Shown piece by piece: positions 56,641-64,000 of a stretch of DNA of 64,000 bases (position 1 is its first letter; each line of letters opens with the position of its first letter). The notes beneath the pieces are model-generated. The model worked only from the letters and a program-made list of their open reading frames with translations. It was not told the DNA's origin and ran no database searches. Origin of the DNA: Rhizophagus clarus (lineage: Eukaryota > Glomeromycota > Glomeromycetes > Glomerales > Glomeraceae); contig BLAL01000005.1 of assembly GCA_015698045.1 (NCBI GenBank), forward strand, positions 1,329,947-1,393,946, given 5' to 3'. A program made the position numbers and the translations under genes.

Positions 56641-59600
56641 TAATTTCATCTAATTATTGAACATCTCATTTTAAAAGTAATTCTAATAAAAGTCCTTTCA
56701 TTTTAAATTGACAAATTTATCAAATTTAAAATATACCTGGTTTAGCACAACTTCTTCAAGATAATAATTTGTAAAGTTTTATGTTAGTAGATTGTTTACA
56801 GGAATTACTAAAGAATTTGTAAAAGTTCGTGTTTATGCTTAGTTTAACTAAGTAATCTTGAATACAAAGAATTGATGTTCAGATTTTAATTATCCGTTTA
56901 CAAGCTCGTGATCTTATTCATTGCAACATTAGTAATGAATAATGATAATTTCGAATATGTTCATAAATATCTTAAATTTGTTAGTACTGTAAATAGATCT
57001 GAAAAATTGTGAAATGCAATGTAATCATTCACCTTTTAGTATATCTTAATTTGTAACATCATCTTGTAAAGTAATAAACCACGAGATATATATTACCCGA
57101 TTTTCGGCTTCTTATTAATGAGTTCTTTGACAGTATGACAGTAATTATGAAACTTAAAATCAATGACAATCTTATGACAAAACATGATTAAAACTTTTTA
57201 ATAAACTTGATGTAGATATTTTGACCAATTATTTGTAGTTTATATGTATTTTGATTATAACATATCATATAATTCTGACTTTTTATGATTAAAGGAAAAT
57301 AAGACAAATAAAATTGACATAATTCATTTTATTATGACTCATATGGAAACAGCTAGATTCTTCTTTTGATGACTCAATAATTATAATATTGATGATATTA
57401 TACACAAGATGGGTAATAACATATACTTTATGAGTCATTGCAAATTTGAATTATTGAACTCATAGTTTCAAATTAGAGTCATAGTTTCAGATCATGCATC
57501 ATTGTGCTTAATTTTTATAATTTTTGAGTCATATATTTTTCATAAAGTATATAAGCTCTCTATTTTTGGTTTTTATTTCAAAAATTTATCAAACTTTTTT
57601 ATCAAAAATATATATATATAAGATAAAATAAATAAAATCAAGACTGATACACAATTGTTGATACTTTGCATTAAAGACAAAATACGATATAGAAAACTTT
57701 GGTAAGTTTCAGGTGTTTTTATAGCTGATCTTACTTAGTGTGCCTTTCCATGTTTGGTCTTAGATCTGTGTAAATACCCCATCCCCTGCGAATCGAGATT
57801 CTGAGGACAGGGGTAGCATAGCGCCCAGAGACTACTAACTAGTATGTGGAGAGGTCAGGGGATGGTTACTTTTAGTAGGAGGGGGGGTTCCTTAACCTTG
57901 TTCGAATGATAAGTACGACCACTATGATTTCTGGCCAGAATTATAGGATCGGCAGAGTACATCATTTGATATGGAAATATCTACTAACACTTTTTTATGT
58001 ATTCTATTTTTTAGATCACCAGCTATAAAAAAGGACGCGGATTGATCTGACTACGCCTCATTCTCTAAAATGTCAGCTGTGCCTTTCTACTAAAAACAAA
58101 TTCAAGCCTGAAGATTTTTTGAGTTAGGACCTACAGTATTTAAACCTGTAATTTATACTGATATGCATATAATACAATAGAATTTGCATTATATTTTTTA
58201 AATTATACATAAAAGATAAATCACTTAATAAAATTTATATTACATTTATAATTTTTAAACCTGTGAATTATTATTATTCTTTAATGTTTTTTAAATTATA
58301 ACTGATACACATAAACTTATAATTTTTAAATTCACTTAGCCTAAATTTTATGTAAATATTAAACCATTTAATAAAATATTACGTATTTTATAATTTTATT
58401 TAAAATTTATAAAAGATTATATATATCATTAATAAGATTTATATTGTATTTTATATTTTTTAAACTAGAATATGTGCTTTTTTAGAGGACTTTGTCCCCT
58501 ATGATATATAAGCATACATGCTGCAACGGTATTAATATTTTGTTAATAATCGTTTTTAAGTAAAAAAGTGATATTAATATTTTTTGCTAGTCATTTTAGT
58601 AAAAAACGATATCTGATATTGATACTTTTTTTATTGATCGTTTTGATAAAAACATTTTGACATTTTTTTAACAATTATTTTTACTTAAAATCTCATCCGA
58701 TAAATGAGTATCATTTTTATCAAAATGATAAAAAATAATTAATTTTATTTTGTTAAAAATGATTTTAACAAATGCCTTTTAGCTTTTTTTTTTATTAAAA
58801 TAACTTAATAAAAAGGTGGAGATAGTTTTTTTTTTATTAAAAAATTACAAAAAATGCCAATGAAGGAATTTTTTTGCTACATTATTAATAAAAACATTTT
58901 TTTTAATTATCAAAGTAAATAATTAAAAAAAAAAATTAATTTATCTTTTTTTAACATTTGTTTATTAAACCGGATAATAAAAAAATCAATTTAATTTTTT
59001 TTTAATGGCCTATTAAATCTCAAACCGGATAACCAAGAAAAATTGTTGTCTTTTATGTCTTTTAAACTAACTAATGCTTAATCAAAAAATATTTTAATGG
59101 TTTATTATCAAATAATTGAAAAATTTTATTTATTTATTTTTTTTAATGATTATTAATAATTTATTTTTTGTTTTTTAATTGAATAATTAAAAAAAAAATA
59201 ATTTAACAATTTATTTATTAAACCAGATAGTCAAAAAAAAAAAAAAAGATTTTTAACGATTTTTTAAACCTATTAACGAAAATATTATTATTTTTTTTAA
59301 TAGTTTTTATACAAATAAAAGCAATTTTTTCATTTTAAAATGATTAATAAATCAATCATTTTTTTCATTTTATTAAAACAATTAACCGTTTTTTCCATTA
59401 AAATGATTAATAAAAAAAAATTGTTGTTTTAATAAAAAGAACTGAACCCATTTTTAACATTTTAATGTTATTTTGATAAAAAAAAGGTTAACAATTTTCA
59501 GCATTTTTCTTTGATTTGTTTTGATAAAAAAAATGTTTTTTTATTAAACGACTTAGGAAAAAACGGTTTTCATATTAAATGACAGAAAAAAATGGCCAAA

Positions 59601-60250
59601 TTCATTTTTTTATTAGACGACCAATAAAAAATTGGTTTTTTTAAAACAATTAATACCATGAAAATTGTACTTTGGTCCTGGAATAATTGCAAATGAAAAA
59701 TGAGAATTCTGGTGATATAAGTAACGGGTTATTGAAGCATGCTCCAAATGTGTTAATGGAGAAAGAAATGGCAAATGCTGATGCATATTTGTTTTATGCG
59801 TGATCATTATGTTAAAGCGATTAATAAAAAAAAAGTTGGTTTTTTTTGTTAAAACAATTAAAAAAAGTCATTTTTTTTAAAACAATTAAATAAAAAACGA
59901 TTAATAAAAAAAAATCCTTTTTTTTTGTTAAACTGATTAAAAAAATCATTTTTTTATCATTTTTTAAGTGTTTAATTTAAAAAAAATGGCCCGAAGTTAA
60001 AAAAACATTTTTTTGGCATTTTTTTTTTAAATTAAACTCTTTAAAAAATGCTAACTTTTGAAAAATTAAACGCCTAAAAGAAACACATTTTAGCGTTCTT
60101 TAACAGAACTCGTTTTTTTTAATTTAAATGCTTAACACTTAAAAGAAAGCGGTTTTTTTTTTAAAAAATAAAAAAAAATTAAACGTCTTAAATATTTTAG
60201 CATTTTTTTTTAAAAAAAATCAAATGCTTTTAAAAAACGCATTTTTTTAG
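56594..60250 (+). repeat. Giant palindrome, left arm
   Basis: Sequence from ATATGATCATGTCGATCTTC (56594) inward is repeated in reverse complement from 64000 inward, arm against arm, with only scattered substitutions and small indels. For example ATTTAAACC versus TTATTTAAACC near 58140/62440, and TTTTAGTAGG versus TTTAGTTAGG near 57878/62705. The outer 1.9 kb is mixed-composition DNA, including a less AT-rich block at 57770-57960. The inner 1.8 kb (58480-60250) is almost pure A/T runs broken by GC-containing signatures. An island at 59650-59810 (mirrored at 60785-60955) has normal composition and an open frame in both copies. No transposase is seen. Confidence 0.9.
57770..57960. other. Less AT-rich block in the left arm, weak Pol III-like signature
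   Basis: GGTAGCATAGCG resembles an A-box and TTGTTCGAATGA, about 90 bp later, resembles a B-box, in a locally GC-richer stretch that is mirrored at 62640-62820. No cloverleaf can be drawn. A tRNA-derived SINE ancestry is possible but unproven. Confidence 0.3.
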
Positions 60251-60540
60251 CATTTTTTTTTAAATTAAACGCTTAAAAAATGCAATTTAACATTTTGTTT
60301 TAAATTAAACGCTTAAAAAAAATTAAATGCTTAAAAAAAGCATTTTTTTAATTAAACGCTTAAAAAAAGCATTTTTTTAAATTAAACGCTTAAAAAAAGC
60401 ATTTTTTTAATTTAAACGCTTAAAAAAAGCATTTTTTTATTAAACGCTTAAAAAAAGCATTTTTTTAAATTAAACGCTTAAAAAAAGCATTTTTTTTTAA
60501 TTAAACGCTTAACACTTAAAAGAAAGCTTTTTTTAATTAA
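60230..60540. repeat. Palindrome centre: ~28-30-bp tandem repeat
   Basis: About six or seven nearly identical units of AAACGCTTAAAAAAAGCATT plus a T-run (60327-60510), with shorter relatives on both sides. Each unit can fold on itself (A-run against T-run around GC). This marks the turning point of the palindrome at about 60297. Confidence 0.85.
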
Positions 60541-63500
60541 CACCTAACGCTTAAAAGAAAGCAGTTTTTTTTTAAGAGTTAATTTTTAAAAAAAAATGCA
60601 AAAAAATGTTTTTTTTAACTTCGGTTTTTTTTAAAACACTTAAAAATAAAAAATGATTTTTTTTTATCAGTTTAACAAAAAAAAAGGATTTTTTTTTTAT
60701 TAATCGTTTTTTTTTTTAATTGTTTTAAAAAAAAATGACTTTTTTTTAAATTGTTTTAACAAAAAAAACCCAACTTTTTTTTATTATGATGATCACGCAA
60801 TAACAAATATGCATCAGCATTTGCCATTTTTTTCTCCATTAACACATTTGGAGCATACTTCAATAAACCCGTTACTTATATCACCAGAATTCTCATTTTC
60901 ATTTGCAATTATTCCAGACCAAAGTACAATTTTCATGGTATTAATTGTTTTAAAAAAACCAATTTTTTATTGGTCGTCTAATAAAAAAATGAATTTGGCC
61001 ATTTTTTTCTGTCATTTAATATGAAAACCATTTTTTCCTAAGTTGTTTAATAAAAAACATTTTTTTTATCAAAACAAATCAAAGAAAAATGCTGAAAATT
61101 GTTAACCTTTTTTTTATCAAAATAACATTAAAATGTTAAAAATGGGTTCAGTTCTTTTTATTAAAACAACGATTTTTTTTATTAATCATTTTAATGGAAA
61201 AAACGGTTAATTGTTTTAATAAAATGAAAAAAATGATTGATTTATTAATCATTTTAAAATGAAAAAATTGCTTTTATTTGTATAAAAACTATTAAAAAAA
61301 TAATAATATTTTCGTTAATAGGTTTAAAAAATCGTTAAAAATTTTTTTTTTTTTTTTGATTATCTGGTTTAATAAATAAATTGTTAAATTATTTTTTTTT
61401 TTAATTATTCAATTAAAAAACAAAAAATAAATTATTAATAATCATTAAAAAAAATAAATAAATAAAATTTTTCAATTATTTGATAATAAACCATTAAAAT
61501 ATTTTTTGATTAAGCATTAGTTAGTTTAAAAGACATAAAAGACAACAATTTTTCTTGGTTATCCGGTTTGAGATTTAATAGGCCATTAAAAAAAAATTAA
61601 ATTGATTTTTTTATTATCCGGTTTAATAAACAAATGTTAAAAAAAGATAAATTAATTTTTTTTTTTAATTATTTACTTTGATAATTAAAAAAAATGTTTT
61701 TATTAATAATATAGCAAAAAAATTCCTTCATTGGCATTTTTTGTAACATTTTAATAAAAAAAAAACAATCTCCACCTTTTTATTAAGTTATTTTAATAAA
61801 AAAAAAGTTAAAAGGCATTTGTTAAAATCATTTTTAACAAAATAAAATTAATTATTTTTTATCATTTTGATAAAAATGATACTCATTTATCGGATGAGAT
61901 TTTAAGTATAAATAATTGTTAAAAAAATGTCAAAATGTTTTTATCAAAACGATCAATAAAAAAAGTATCAATATCAGGTATTGTTTTTACTAAAATGACT
62001 AGCAAAAATATTAATATTACTTTTTTACTTAAAAACGATTATTAACAAAATATTAATACCGTTGCAGCATGTATGCTTATATATCATAGGGGACAAAGTC
62101 CTAAAAAAGAGCACATATTCTATTTAAAAAATATAAAATACAATATAATCTTATTAATGATATATATAATCTTTTATAAATTTTAAATAAAATTATAAAT
62201 ATACGTAATATTTTATTAATGGTTTAATATTTACATAAAATTTAGGCTAAGTGAATTTAAAAATTATAAGTTTATGTGTATCAGTTATAATTTAAAAACA
62301 TTAAAGAATAATAATAATTCACAGGTTTAAAAATTATAAATGTAATATAAATTTTATTAAGTGATTTATCTTTTATGTATATTTAAAAAATATAATGCAA
62401 ATTCTATTGTATTATATGCATATCAGTATAAATTACAGGTTTAAATAACTGTAGGTCCTAACTCAAAAAATCTTCAGGCTTGAATTTGTTTTTAGTAGAA
62501 AGGCACAGCTGACATTTTAGAGAATGAGGCGTAGTCAGATCAATCCGCGTCCTTTTTTTAGCTGGTGATCTAAAAAATAGAATACATAAAAAAGTGTTAG
62601 TAGATATTTCCATATCAAATGATGTACTCTGCCGATCCTATAATTCTGGCCAGAAATCATAGTGGTCGTACTTATCATTCGAACAAGGTTAAGGAACCCC
62701 CCCTCCTAACTAAAGTAACCATCCCCTGACCTCTCCACATACTAGTTAGTAGTCTCTGGGCGCTATGCTACCCCTGTCCTCAGAATCTCGATTCGCAGGG
62801 GATGGGGTATTTACAACAGATCTAAGACCAAAACATGGAAAGGCACACTAAGTAAGATCAGCTATAAAAACACCTGAACTTACCAAAGTTTTCTATATCG
62901 TATTTTGTCTTTAATGCAAAGTATCAACAATTGTGTATCAGTCTTGATTTTTATTTTATTTTATCTTATATATATATATTTTTGATAAAAAAGTTTGATA
63001 AATTTTTGAAATAAAACCAAAATAGAGAGCTTATATACTTTATGAAAAATATATGACTCAAAAATTAAAAAATAATGCACAATGATGCATGATCTGAAAC
63101 TATGACTCTAATTTGAAACTATGAGTTCAATAATTCAAATTTGCAATGACTCATAAAGTATATGTTATTACCCATCTTGTGTATAATATCATCAATATTA
63201 TAATTATTGAGTCATCAAAAGAAGAATCTAGCTGTTTCCATATGAGTCATAATAAATGAATTATGTCAATTTTTATTTGTCTTATTTCCTTTAATCATAA
63301 AAAGTCAGAATTATATGATATGTATAATCAAAATACATATAAACTACAAATAATTGGTCAAAATATCTACATCAAGTTTTATTAAAAAGTTTTAATCATG
63401 TTTTGTCATAAGATTGTCATTGATTTTAAGTTTCATAATTACTGTCATACTGTCAAAGAACTCATTAATAAGAAGCCGAAAATCGGGTAATATATATCTC

Positions 63501-64000
63501 GTGGTTTATTACTTTACAAGATGATGTTACAAAATTAAGATATACTAAAAGGTGAATGATTACATTGCATTTCACAATTTTTCAGATCTATTTACAGTAC
63601 TAACAAATTTAAGATATTTTTATGAACATATATTCGAAATTATCATTATTCATCATTACTAATGTTGCAATGAATAAGATCACGAGCTTGTAAACGGATA
63701 TATTTAAAATCTGAACATCAATTCTTTGTATTCAAGATTACTTAGTTAAACTAAGCATAAACACGAACTTTTACAAATTCTTTTAGTAATTCCTGTAAAC
63801 AATCTACTAACATAAAACTTTAACAAATTATTATCTTGAAGAAGTTGTGCTAAACCAGGTATATTTAAATTTGATAAATTTGTCAATTTAAATGAAAGGA
63901 CTTTTATTAGAATTACTTTTAAAATGAGATGTTCAATAATTAGATGAAATTAGCTATTTTTCTAGTTAATAAGTATTTCGGAAGATCGACATGATCATAT
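60340..64000 (-). repeat. Giant palindrome, right arm (runs off the window)
   Basis: Mirror of the left arm. The last bases (GAAGATCGACATGATCATAT) pair with 56594 onward, and the match has not ended at 64000, so the full arm is longer than 3.7 kb. The hairpin AGGGGACAAAGTCCT at about 62090 corresponds to 58485-58499 on the left. Confidence 0.9.

Noticed and set aside
1-64000. CRISPR array, rRNA genes, bacterial operons
   Set aside because: No regularly spaced identical repeats with unique spacers and no rRNA signature; the introns and gene families are eukaryotic.

Overview
The window reads as nuclear DNA of an arbuscular-mycorrhizal fungus, most likely Rhizophagus (Glomeromycotina). The DNA is extremely AT-rich, with long A/T homopolymers. 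Genes carry short GT-AG introns of about 60-110 bp. The gene content is typical of that lineage: an expanded set of TKL-like kinases with an N-terminal Cys4 zinc ribbon, kelch and BTB proteins, Helitron-like debris and many decayed gene copies. This assignment rests on family recognition from memory; no search was run.

Layout. 0-1.5 kb: a two-exon kinase (minus). 1.9-4.4 kb: a tandem repeat, a frameshifted OB-fold-like gene and a Helitron-type protein relic. 5.4-7.0 kb: an HSP70 pseudogene. 7.7-8.9 kb: a complete five-exon kelch membrane protein (minus). 10.6-11.5 kb: a tandem repeat with a 17-bp palindromic box in each unit. 12.4-16.5 kb: an unusual seven-exon kinase gene (minus) in which a zinc-ribbon/N-lobe exon is repeated six times before one complete kinase domain. 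17-20.5 kb: a decayed coding repeat, a zinc-ribbon kinase relic and inverted-repeat elements. 20.6-22.3 kb: a kinase gene (plus) interrupted by a one-base shift at an A15 run. 22.5-31 kb: mostly non-genic, somewhat less AT-rich, with decayed reading frames. 31.1-31.9 kb: a BTB/BACK pseudogene. 32.5-33.3 kb: an array of intron-like hairpin units.

33.9-36.2 kb holds two intact intronless genes, divergent around 222 bp. Both encode alpha-helical proteins with a central hydrophobic hairpin and a shared C-terminal FW motif, an architecture resembling two-component helical membrane-inserting proteins. After them come a mitochondrial EF-Tu relic, a multi-exon TKL kinase (37.1-38.4 kb), a RING-like relic (39.9-40.7 kb), a possible astacin-tail fragment (42.1 kb), an orphan retropepsin-like ORF (46.5 kb), a frameshifted cysteine-rich secreted-type ORF (48.8-49.1 kb), a ~170-bp MITE and a foldback-related fragment. 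The window ends in a very large near-perfect palindrome (56.6-64.0 kb, arms about 3.7 kb, centre near 60.3 kb) that runs off the right edge.

The strongest candidates for something undescribed are the reiterated N-lobe/zinc-ribbon kinase gene, the divergent helical-protein pair and the giant palindrome with its solo relatives elsewhere in the window. Gene models here come from splice-site and reading-frame reasoning, not transcript data.
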